Positions 16,689-25,173 of a DNA stretch of 64,000 nt are shown one piece after another. The DNA is taken from assembly GCF_030815865.1 (NCBI RefSeq), contig NZ_JAUSXI010000001.1, forward strand, positions 1,798,001-1,862,000. Reading direction: 5' to 3'. The position numbers and the translations under genes were made by a program. This stretch comes from Arthrobacter globiformis (lineage in GTDB: Bacteria > Actinomycetota > Actinomycetes > Actinomycetales > Micrococcaceae). The stretch's first letter is position 1; every line of letters begins with the position of its first letter. The notes under the pieces were generated by a model that worked only from the letters and a program-made list of their open reading frames with translations, was not told the DNA's origin and ran no database searches.

Positions 16689-19600
16689 GTGTCAACTTTG
16701 TTCGGCAAGCTGGGGCTGAGGAACCGCCGCAACAAGATCGTCACCGGAACCGTCTTTTCCGCTGCTGCTGCGGCGCTGGTGGCCGGTGCCGTGATCTACC
16801 CGGGGTTCAAGACAACCGAGGTTGACCTTAACGACGGCGGCGTCTGGGTGGTCAGCAAGGCCCGGAACGCCGTCGGGCGCCTCAACTACCCCTCGCGGGT
16901 CCTTGACGGTGCGGTGACCCCGGCCAGCACCACGTTCGATGTCCTGCAGAACGCCGGAAAGGTATTCGTCGACGACGAATCCGGTTCCACCCTGAACCAG
17001 GTGTCCGCCGCCAACTTGAGGCTCGGCGGAGACAAACAGCTTCCCGGCTCAGCCCAGGTGAGCTTCGGCGCCGACACCATCTCGGTCACCGACCCTGCCG
17101 CCGGGAAGATGTGGGCGATGTCCCCGTCGACGGTCAACGCCTTCGATGAGGAGTCCAGTGAGCCCGCCGTGGCGGGTTCCCAAGGGCTGGTGTCCGCCGT
17201 CGGCTCCAATGACCGGATCTATTCGGCGGATCCGAAGACGGGGCAGGTGACAGTGACCACCGTGGACGCCGCCGGGGCAGCCACCGACACCGAGTCCAGC
17301 ACGTGGGACGGGATGAAGGGCGCCGGGGACCTCCAGATCGCCGTCGTGGGGGACCAGGCTGTGGTCCTGGATGCAGCCGCCGGAAAACTCTTCCTGCCCG
17401 GCGGACGCGAGGTGCCGCTGGCTGACGCGCGGGAGGCGAAGCTCCAGCAGTCGGGCCCGGCGTCCGACTCCGTAGCCGTGGCCACCGGCAAGGCACTCCT
17501 CAGGCAGCCGCTGAACGGTGCCGCCGCGAAGGCCGTGACCTTCGGCGGCCAGGGGGTACCCGCGGCGCCGGTGCAGCTGGGCGGCTGCGTTCACGCCGCA
17601 TGGTCCGGAGCCAACAAGTATGTCCGGGACTGCGCGAATAGCGCGGACAACAAGAACGTGGCCGTGCCCAAAGCCAGCGCCTCGCCCAGCTACGTTTTCC
17701 GGGTCAACCGGGACCTCGTGGTCCTGAACGACGTGAACTCGGGAAACGTGTGGCTGGTCAACCAGAACATGCAGCTGGTCAACAACTGGGACGACGTTGT
17801 CCCGCCCAAGAATCAGGCTGACGACCCTGACGAGGAGTCGGCAGACGACAACACCGTCAACGTCCTGCCCGACCGCACCAAGCCGAACCGTCCCCCCGAA
17901 ACGAAACCCGACGTCGTCGGCGTCCGGCCCGGCCGCACCACTGTCCTCAGCGTCCTCGACAACGACTCCGACCCCGACGGCGACGTCCTGACCGCCTCGC
18001 TCGGCGCAGAAGGGCCGCGGGCCGGCAGCATCGAAAGCATCTATGGCGGGTCCGCCTTCCAGATCACGGTGCCGGCCGATGCCGCGCCCGGAACCGAGAC
18101 CTTCGACTACACCGCGGCGGACGGCCGCGGGCTCTCGGCCGGCGGCAAGGTCAACCTGAGCGTCGTGGGCCCGGACGAGAACAGGCCCCCGGCCTTCAAA
18201 CGCGGAGACCCCACCACACTCCTCGTGGAGCAGGGCAAGACCGTCAGCCAGAACATCCTCACCGACTGGGCCGATCCCGACGGCGACGACCTCGTCCTGA
18301 TGTCAGCCACCGCCGACAATGAGCGGGACCAGGTCAAGGTCCGCCGCGACGGCCTGCTCACCTTCCAGGACTCCGGCGCCTCGGCCGGCAGGAAAAGCGT
18401 CACCGTGTCCGTCTGGGACGGCCGCGCCACCACCACAGGCAAGGTGGTGGTCAACGTCCAGCCGCCGGGCGCACTCGCTCCCGTGGTCAACGCCGACCAC
18501 GTCACCGCGGTGGTGGGCCAGGACCTGGTCATCGCGCCGCTAAAGAACGACGTCGACCCCAACGGCGGAGCGCTGCGCCTCGCCCAGGTGGAAGCCAGCG
18601 GAGCCGCAGAGCTGGGCCCGGTCACCGACGGCGGCACCTTCACCTTCCGAAGCCGCACGCCGGGGCCGGTGTACCTGACATACCTGGCCAGCAACGGACC
18701 GCAAAGCAGCCAGGGCCTCATTCGGGTTGATGTGGAATCCGGCAAGGACTCAGGAAATCCCGTCGCCGTCCACGACGTGGCTCTCCTTCCGGTGGGCGGC
18801 AGCGTCCTGCTGGACCCGCTGGCCAACGACTCGGACCCGTCCGGGGGCGTCCTGGTACTGCAGTCCGTTGCGGTGCCGGAGAACGCCACGGCGTCGGTAA
18901 GCGTGATCGACCACAGCGTCCTGCGGATCACCGACGTCGCTGGCACCAAGGACCCCTTCCTGTTCCGCTACACGATGTCCAACGGCAAATCCTCCGCCAC
19001 GGGAAGCGTCTCGGTGGTGCCCGTTCCCGCCCCGGCTGTGGTGGAGGCGCCGCAGCCCAAGCCTGACGAAGTCAACGTCCGCGTCAACGACGTAGTGACC
19101 ATCCCCGTCCTGGACAACGACACGCACCCGCAGGGCGAAAAGCTGACGGTTGATTCGGTCCTGCCGCAGGCCGTCCCGGCGGAGGACGGCAAGAGCTTCG
19201 TCTCCGAGAACACACTCCGGTTTATCGCCGGCAGCCAGCCCAAGACCGTGCGCGCCATCTACAACGCCGTTGACCCGCAGGGCCAGAAGAGCGCCGCCGC
19301 CGTCACCATCCACATCCTGCCGCTGGAGGGTGCCGAAAACTCCCGGCCGCAGCCCAAGAACCTGACCGCCCGGGTGGTGGCTGGCGGAACGGTGCGCATT
19401 CCGGTGCCGCTGGACGGCATTGACCCCGACGGCGACTCCGTCCAACTGACGGGCATCGACAGCACGCCCGGCATGGGCAGCGCGACGGCGGGCAGCAGCT
19501 TCATCGACTTCGTCGCGGCCGGCAACGGTGCCGGGACCGATACGTTCCGCTACAAGGTAGTCGACCGGCAGGGAGCCGTGAACACCGGCACCGTCACCGT

Positions 19601-22600
19601 CGGCATCGCGCCGCGCAGCGACACCAACCAGAAGCCCACGCCGGTCGACGACCAGGTCAAGGTCCGGCCCGGGCGGCAGATCGCCGTCGATGCAGCCGGC
19701 AACGACACCGATCCGGACGGGGACCTGATCAGGATCGTCAGCGACGGCATCGAAGCCGATGCCGCGCTGAAGGCCACTGTCAGCAAGCAAAGCGGCCGCA
19801 TCCTGCTGCTGGCACCGGCCGCCGAAGGCACCGTCAACGTCCGCTACACAGTGGCCGACGAACGCGGCGCCTCCGCACAGGCGGCCATCCGGATGGTGGT
19901 GGACAGCAACGTCCCGCTCCAGGCACCGGTCGCCCGGGATGACCGCGTGACCTCCGCGCAGACGCTTGGCAAGACCGCCGTGGACGTCCCCGTCCTCAAG
20001 AACGACGAGGACCCTGACGGCGTCGGCGAGAACCTGAAGATCAGCAGCGCCGCCGAGACCGCCCGCCCAGGGCCGGAGGGCAACATGATCGTCGAACTGA
20101 CCGGCCAGCCGCAGCTGGTGCCCTACACGGTTGAGGACGTCGACGGCCAGAAGTCGACGGCGATCATCTGGGTGCCGGGCCTGGGCCAGCAGGTTCCCAC
20201 CCTTGCCAAGGACGAGGTCCTCGAGGTGGTCGCGGGCCAGTCCGTGACTGCGAACCTCGCCGAATGGGTCAAGGTGCGGGACGGGCGTTCGCCCCGGCTG
20301 ACCCAGACCGACCGGATCAAGCTCATCGGTGCGGACGGCAGCAACCCGGTGGCCGGCAACGGCACAGCCGTCAGGTACACCGCGGACAAGGACTACGTGG
20401 GCCCCGGGTCCATCACCTTCGAGGTGACGGACGGTTCCGGCCCGGACGACCCCGCCGGACTCAAATCCACGCTGAGCATTCGCACCAGGGTGTTGCCCGA
20501 CCCCAACCGGAACAACCCGCCGGTGCTGCTCGGCGGTGCGGTGGATGTTCCGCTGGATGACCCCGCCGCCGCAGACCTGGCCAGACTGACCACCGACCCG
20601 GATGGCGACGACGCCGCCAACATGAAGTACGAGATCGCCGGTGCGGTTCCCCAGGGCTTCAACGTGGCCATCGACGGAGCGTCCCTGAACGTCTCCGCGA
20701 AGGACGGGCTGCGGCCTGGCGACGGGGGCGCCGTGCAGGTGAAGGCGAAGGACCCGCGCGGCCTTGACTCCACCGCCACGTTCCGGCTCGCCGTTACGGC
20801 GACCAACCGGGCCAAGCCGGTGGCCAATGACGACGTGCAGGCAAACGCCGCGGCGGGCAAGCCGGTGACTGTGAACGTACTGGCAAATGATGCCAACCCG
20901 TTCCCGGATACCCCGCTGAAGATCATCGGCGTCGCCACGGAAACGGGCCAGGGCACGGCCGCCATCCACGGCGACTCGGTGACGGTCACGCCGTCGGCCG
21001 GGTTCTCCGGCACCCTGATTGTGTCCTACACCGTCGGGGACAAGACCGAGGACTCGTCCCGGTACGCCACCGCCCGCATCCGGCTAACGGTCAAGGACAA
21101 GCCGCTCGCACCCACCACGCCGCAGGCCCAGAGCGTCGCCGACCGCACCGCGCTGCTGAACTGGACGGCCCCCGCGGACCGGGGCTCGCCAATCACCAAG
21201 TACACCGTGTACGGCGAAGGCGGATACAAGCAGGACTGTCCCGCCAACTCATGCACCCTGAACAACCTGGTGAACAACACGAAATACCACTTCCAGGTGA
21301 CGGCGACGAACGAGTTTGGTGAGTCCGAACGCTCACCGGCGTCGGCTGAGGTCCGGCCGGACGTCAAGCCCGAGATGCCGCTGGCGCCGTCGCTGAAGTT
21401 CGGCGACAAGCAGCTCTCCATTGCCTGGAAGGCACCGGCCAGCAAGGGCTCGCCGATCAAGTCCTACGATCTGGAAATCTCACCGGCACCCAGCGGCCAG
21501 AACGCCCAGATCCAAAACCTGACGTCCACCAGTTACGTCTGGAAGGGACTCACCAACGGCGTGGCCTACAAGGTACGCGTCCTCGCCCGGAACGACGCGA
21601 AGGACCCCTCGGAGTGGAGCACCTACTCCGCGGCCGAGGTGCCGGCCGGCGTGCCGGTGACGCCGGCAGCCCCGAGCGTCTCGGACGTCGCGCCGGTCGG
21701 GGACCAGAGCCAGCTGCAGGTGAACTGGACTGCTCCGAACAACAACGGGGATGCCGTTTCCGCCTACACACTCACCACGCTGCACGGAGGGGCAGTGGTT
21801 AAGAGCCAGCAGGTGGCCTCCGGCACCTCCCTGAACGTCACCGTGAACAACTCCGAGGCCGACTATGCGTTCACGGTTTCCGCCACGAACAAGGCCGGCA
21901 CGTCCGGAACCAGCGCCCAGTCCGATCCCATCCGGGCCGCGGGAAAACCCGGTTCGGTTAGCAGCGGTACTGTTCACGCCCCGGGAAACACCGGCCAGCT
22001 GAAAGTCACCTTCACCCCGCTGACCCAGGCCCAGCGAAATGGATCGCAGGCATCGGAGATTGGCTACCGCTGGTCCACTGCCTACGGCTCCGGCCCCATC
22101 AATGCACCCGGCGGCACCATCTACGGGCAGCCGAACGGCAAGGACATCACGGTGAACATCATTGCCTTCTCCACCAAGAACAACGTTTCAGGTGATGCCA
22201 AGGCCATTGGCTCTGCAGTTCCCTACGGTGCGCCCGCAACTCCTGCGGTTACCGGCGAGACGTCAGCCAAGGGGGACCCGCGGGTTCACTGGACCTGGAA
22301 CGAGCCATACGACAACGGCCGGGTCATCAACCGCTACGAGGTCAGCTTTGACGGCGGCGGGTTTACGTCGGTGGGGCTGAACCGCCAGTACAACCGTGAC
22401 GGCGGAGGCTGGAACCAAAACCATAGACTTCAGGTCCGTGCCTGCAACGGCACCGACGGCGACAAGGACTGCGGACAGCCGGGCTCTGCCGGTGCCACGT
22501 CAGGTGCTGATCCGACCCCGCCCCTGACCCAGGTCCGGGTCAAGCGGTCCGACAACAACAGCTGCCCCGGTAAACCCGGCGTCCCGGACCGGTACAACGC

Positions 22601-22793
22601 CGCCACGCGCAGCTGCGGCGGCAGCGACCCCAACTGGGTGTCCTATTCCGACGGCTGGATTCCCACCACCTGCTGGTCCGACATCTACAACAACGGAAGC
22701 CGCTGGTATCTGATGGACGGCGGGCCGCACAGCGGCTGGTACGTCAAGGGCGTCACGGTGGACATCCGGGGACCGGGCGTGGGGCAGTGCTGA
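16689..22793 (+). CDS. Giant membrane-anchored Ig-like/FN3 repeat protein
   Basis: 2034 residues. Short cytoplasmic basic start, one signal-anchor helix (about 18-40), then a beta-rich region (about 45-370) with a propeller look. Next come about ten Ig/cadherin-like repeats spaced 90-105 residues, each marked by a calcium-loop-like NDxDPDGD variant (near 423, 526, 618, 711, 807, 909, 1003, 1104, 1301, 1398). Three clear fibronectin III domains (about 1474-1755) and two weaker ones to 1945 follow, then a Cys-containing C-terminal piece (about 1950-2034). GTG start with AGGGGAA 11 bases upstream. First gene of the cluster; the product should project through the cell wall. FN3 proteins at this position in bifidobacterial PFNA clusters are described as surface proteins. 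No sortase signal is seen. Confidence 0.9.
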   Translation: MSTLFGKLGLRNRRNKIVTGTVFSAAAAALVAGAVIYPGFKTTEVDLNDGGVWVVSKARNAVGRLNYPSRVLDGAVTPASTTFDVLQNAGKVFVDDESGSTLNQVSAANLRLGGDKQLPGSAQVSFGADTISVTDPAAGKMWAMSPSTVNAFDEESSEPAVAGSQGLVSAVGSNDRIYSADPKTGQVTVTTVDAAGAATDTESSTWDGMKGAGDLQIAVVGDQAVVLDAAAGKLFLPGGREVPLADAREAKLQQSGPASDSVAVATGKALLRQPLNGAAAKAVTFGGQGVPAAPVQLGGCVHAAWSGANKYVRDCANSADNKNVAVPKASASPSYVFRVNRDLVVLNDVNSGNVWLVNQNMQLVNNWDDVVPPKNQADDPDEESADDNTVNVLPDRTKPNRPPETKPDVVGVRPGRTTVLSVLDNDSDPDGDVLTASLGAEGPRAGSIESIYGGSAFQITVPADAAPGTETFDYTAADGRGLSAGGKVNLSVVGPDENRPPAFKRGDPTTLLVEQGKTVSQNILTDWADPDGDDLVLMSATADNERDQVKVRRDGLLTFQDSGASAGRKSVTVSVWDGRATTTGKVVVNVQPPGALAPVVNADHVTAVVGQDLVIAPLKNDVDPNGGALRLAQVEASGAAELGPVTDGGTFTFRSRTPGPVYLTYLASNGPQSSQGLIRVDVESGKDSGNPVAVHDVALLPVGGSVLLDPLANDSDPSGGVLVLQSVAVPENATASVSVIDHSVLRITDVAGTKDPFLFRYTMSNGKSSATGSVSVVPVPAPAVVEAPQPKPDEVNVRVNDVVTIPVLDNDTHPQGEKLTVDSVLPQAVPAEDGKSFVSENTLRFIAGSQPKTVRAIYNAVDPQGQKSAAAVTIHILPLEGAENSRPQPKNLTARVVAGGTVRIPVPLDGIDPDGDSVQLTGIDSTPGMGSATAGSSFIDFVAAGNGAGTDTFRYKVVDRQGAVNTGTVTVGIAPRSDTNQKPTPVDDQVKVRPGRQIAVDAAGNDTDPDGDLIRIVSDGIEADAALKATVSKQSGRILLLAPAAEGTVNVRYTVADERGASAQAAIRMVVDSNVPLQAPVARDDRVTSAQTLGKTAVDVPVLKNDEDPDGVGENLKISSAAETARPGPEGNMIVELTGQPQLVPYTVEDVDGQKSTAIIWVPGLGQQVPTLAKDEVLEVVAGQSVTANLAEWVKVRDGRSPRLTQTDRIKLIGADGSNPVAGNGTAVRYTADKDYVGPGSITFEVTDGSGPDDPAGLKSTLSIRTRVLPDPNRNNPPVLLGGAVDVPLDDPAAADLARLTTDPDGDDAANMKYEIAGAVPQGFNVAIDGASLNVSAKDGLRPGDGGAVQVKAKDPRGLDSTATFRLAVTATNRAKPVANDDVQANAAAGKPVTVNVLANDANPFPDTPLKIIGVATETGQGTAAIHGDSVTVTPSAGFSGTLIVSYTVGDKTEDSSRYATARIRLTVKDKPLAPTTPQAQSVADRTALLNWTAPADRGSPITKYTVYGEGGYKQDCPANSCTLNNLVNNTKYHFQVTATNEFGESERSPASAEVRPDVKPEMPLAPSLKFGDKQLSIAWKAPASKGSPIKSYDLEISPAPSGQNAQIQNLTSTSYVWKGLTNGVAYKVRVLARNDAKDPSEWSTYSAAEVPAGVPVTPAAPSVSDVAPVGDQSQLQVNWTAPNNNGDAVSAYTLTTLHGGAVVKSQQVASGTSLNVTVNNSEADYAFTVSATNKAGTSGTSAQSDPIRAAGKPGSVSSGTVHAPGNTGQLKVTFTPLTQAQRNGSQASEIGYRWSTAYGSGPINAPGGTIYGQPNGKDITVNIIAFSTKNNVSGDAKAIGSAVPYGAPATPAVTGETSAKGDPRVHWTWNEPYDNGRVINRYEVSFDGGGFTSVGLNRQYNRDGGGWNQNHRLQVRACNGTDGDKDCGQPGSAGATSGADPTPPLTQVRVKRSDNNSCPGKPGVPDRYNAATRSCGGSDPNWVSYSDGWIPTTCWSDIYNNGSRWYLMDGGPHSGWYVKGVTVDIRGPGVGQC

Positions 22794-22874
22794 CCATTCC
22801 GCCCCCACCGCTTTTTTCACGCCGCCGCCTGCTGAAAACGAATATGCCTGCAATGACACAGAAGAGGAACAAAC

Positions 22875-23846
22875 ATGACAATGACTAGCGAGCAGGCCGC
22901 ATGGTTTGCAGGGACGTTCGAGAAGCTCGTCGCCAATGTGGGCCAGGCCGTCCTGGGCAAGGCGCACGTCATCCGCCTGACCTTCACCGCGATGCTTGCC
23001 GAGGGCCATGTCCTCTTTGAAGATGCACCCGGTACCGGCAAGACCTCGCTCGCCCGGGCCCTCGCCGCCACTGTCCAGGGGTCCAACAGCCGCATCCAGT
23101 TCACTCCGGACCTCCTGCCCTCCGACGTCACCGGCGTGACCATTTACGACCAGAAGACCCAGAAGTTCGAATTCCACAAGGGACCGATCTTCAGCAACAT
23201 CGTGCTCGCCGACGAAATCAACCGCGCCTCGCCCAAAACGCAGTCGGCTCTGCTGGAAGTCATGGAGGAGTCCCGGGTCACTGTGGACGGCACCACCTAC
23301 GAAGCCGGGCGGCCGTTCATGGTGCTGGCCACCCAGAACCCGATCGAGCAGGCCGGCACTTACCGGCTGCCCGAGGCCCAGCTGGACCGCTTCCTCCTTA
23401 AGACCTCCATCGGCTATCCGGACCACGCCTCCACCGTCCAGCTCCTGGGCGGATCCAACCTCAAGGACCGGTCCCGGGACCTGCAGCCCCTCATCACCAC
23501 GCAGGCCGTGGCTGACATGGCGGACCTTGCCGCCACCACGCACGTTGATACCGCGGTGCTGGAGTACATCTCCCGGCTGTGCGAGGAAACCCGCAACGCT
23601 CCGGAGAGCCGCCTGGGTGTGTCGGTCCGTGGCGCCCTCGCCATGGTCCGGGCGGCCAAGGTCTGGGCCGCGAGCCAGGGGCGCAACTTCGTCCTGCCGG
23701 ACGACATCAAGGACCTCGCCGCCGTCGTTTGGACCCACCGTTTCGTGATGGACCCAGAGGCAGAGTTCTCCGGAGCCACGGCGGAAGCCGTTCTGGGACG
23801 TGTCCTGGCTGATGTCGCAGCGCCGCAGCAGCGCGCCTCCGTCTAG
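22875..23846 (+). CDS. moxR: MoxR-type AAA+ ATPase
   Basis: Cytoplasmic AAA+ chaperone-like ATPase; MoxR proteins typically act with DUF58/VWA proteins to mature or insert complexes. 323 residues. Walker A EDAPGTGKTS (Lys56), Walker B ADEINRA (Asp113-Glu114), sensor 1 ATQNPIEQAGTYRLPEAQLDRF, and a C-terminal AAA lid. ATG 22875 is preceded by GAGGAAC. It follows the giant surface protein by 81 bases and is followed by DUF58 and transglutaminase-like genes. This trio is a widespread membrane module in bacteria. Confidence 0.94.
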   Translation: MTMTSEQAAWFAGTFEKLVANVGQAVLGKAHVIRLTFTAMLAEGHVLFEDAPGTGKTSLARALAATVQGSNSRIQFTPDLLPSDVTGVTIYDQKTQKFEFHKGPIFSNIVLADEINRASPKTQSALLEVMEESRVTVDGTTYEAGRPFMVLATQNPIEQAGTYRLPEAQLDRFLLKTSIGYPDHASTVQLLGGSNLKDRSRDLQPLITTQAVADMADLAATTHVDTAVLEYISRLCEETRNAPESRLGVSVRGALAMVRAAKVWAASQGRNFVLPDDIKDLAAVVWTHRFVMDPEAEFSGATAEAVLGRVLADVAAPQQRASV

Positions 23847-25173
23847 CGTGCAGCGCTTTAGGGTGCGGCTGTCTGGCGTGCGGCGGCCCGGGCTGCAGCT
23901 GCCCAAGGTGCAGCACCAAATCCGCCCGGCCAGGGTGTGGTCCGAGGTCAGCAGCATCGCGCGGCTCGCGCTGGGCCCCGCCTGGCGGATGGCCGACGGC
24001 GTGTGGGCCCGCCGCGTCCGGCCTGTCCTGTCCGTGGTCAGCGTCCTGGGCTGGTCCGTGCTGGCCGGTGCAATTCTCCTGTGGGCGGCCGGGAACGCCT
24101 ACGGCTGGCAGGAGGCCAAGGCTGCCGCCATTGCGGCGATGGTTCTCTTCGTCATCGCCGGTGGCTTCATCCTGGGCAGGTCCTCCTATGGGGTCCTGCT
24201 TGACCTCGCGCGGACCAGGGTGGCGGTGGGGGACAGCGCCGTGGGAAGCATTGCGGTGTCCAACACGTCCGCCCGGCCGCTCCTGCCGGCTGACCTCGAA
24301 CTGCCCGTCGGGGCAGCCACCGCCGTCTTCCACCTCCCGCGGATGAAGCCGCAACAGGTGCACGAGGATCTTTTCACCATCCCGACGGCGCGCAGGGCCG
24401 TCATCGTGGTGGGCCCTGTGCGTTCGGTCCGTGCGGATCCGCTGCACCTGCTCCGCCGGCAGGTGCTCTGGACGGAACCGCAGGACTTGTACGTGCATCC
24501 CCGGACCGTGGCTCTGGCCGGTTCCGCCGCGGGGTTCATCCGCGACCTGGAAGGCATGCCCACCACGGAGTTGTCCAGCGCTGATGTTTCCTTCCACGCC
24601 CTGCGCGACTACGTCCCGGGGGACGACCGGCGGCACATCCACTGGAAAACCACGGCCCGGACCAACAAGCTCATGGTCCGCCAGTTCGAGGAAACCCGCC
24701 GCGCCCACCTGGCCATTTCGCTGTCCATCAATACCGACGAATACGCCTCGGAAGAGGAGTTCGAGCTGGCTATCTCGGCAGCCGCGTCGATCGGACGCCA
24801 GGCCATCCGCGAGCAGCGCGAGCTGGACGTCCTGACCCAGACGGGTCCGCTGCGCTGCGAGACCGGCCGCAACATGCTGGACGACATGACCCGGGTCGTC
24901 GGCACCCCGCTGCGGAAGACCGCCGTCGACCTAGCCCGCACGCTTGCCGACACGGTACCCAACGCCTCCGTGGTTTTCTTCGTGGTGGGCAGCCAGGTGA
25001 CGCCCACCCAGCTGCGCTCGGCCGCCGCCTCGGTGCCCCCCGGCGTCCGAAGCCTCGCTGTGCTCGTCGACCTGGGCGCCGACCCTGCCCGCGCCAACAT
25101 CGGCGACCTCACAGTCCTCACCGTGGGTGACCTCTCCGACCTTCCCTCCGTCCTGCGAAAGGCTGCAGCATGA
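23812..25173 (+). CDS. DUF58 family membrane protein
   Basis: Partner protein of MoxR ATPases. About 453 residues from ATG 23812, which overlaps moxR by 35 bases. GTG at 23848, one base after the moxR stop, is a serious alternative and would remove 12 residues; neither has a strong ribosome site. Two adjacent membrane helices (about residues 72-125), a beta domain, then the family signature LRDYVPGDDRRHIHWKTTAR, followed by a VWA-like C-terminal half. Probably couples the ATPase to the membrane protein encoded next. The end overlaps the next start by 4 bases. Confidence 0.88.
   Translation: MSQRRSSAPPSSVQRFRVRLSGVRRPGLQLPKVQHQIRPARVWSEVSSIARLALGPAWRMADGVWARRVRPVLSVVSVLGWSVLAGAILLWAAGNAYGWQEAKAAAIAAMVLFVIAGGFILGRSSYGVLLDLARTRVAVGDSAVGSIAVSNTSARPLLPADLELPVGAATAVFHLPRMKPQQVHEDLFTIPTARRAVIVVGPVRSVRADPLHLLRRQVLWTEPQDLYVHPRTVALAGSAAGFIRDLEGMPTTELSSADVSFHALRDYVPGDDRRHIHWKTTARTNKLMVRQFEETRRAHLAISLSINTDEYASEEEFELAISAAASIGRQAIREQRELDVLTQTGPLRCETGRNMLDDMTRVVGTPLRKTAVDLARTLADTVPNASVVFFVVGSQVTPTQLRSAAASVPPGVRSLAVLVDLGADPARANIGDLTVLTVGDLSDLPSVLRKAAA

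Noticed and set aside
18750..20969. 739-codon open frame on the minus strand opposite the Ig/FN3 gene
   Set aside because: High-GC third-position bias produces long antisense frames. The translation has no domain, and the plus-strand gene has clear repeats.
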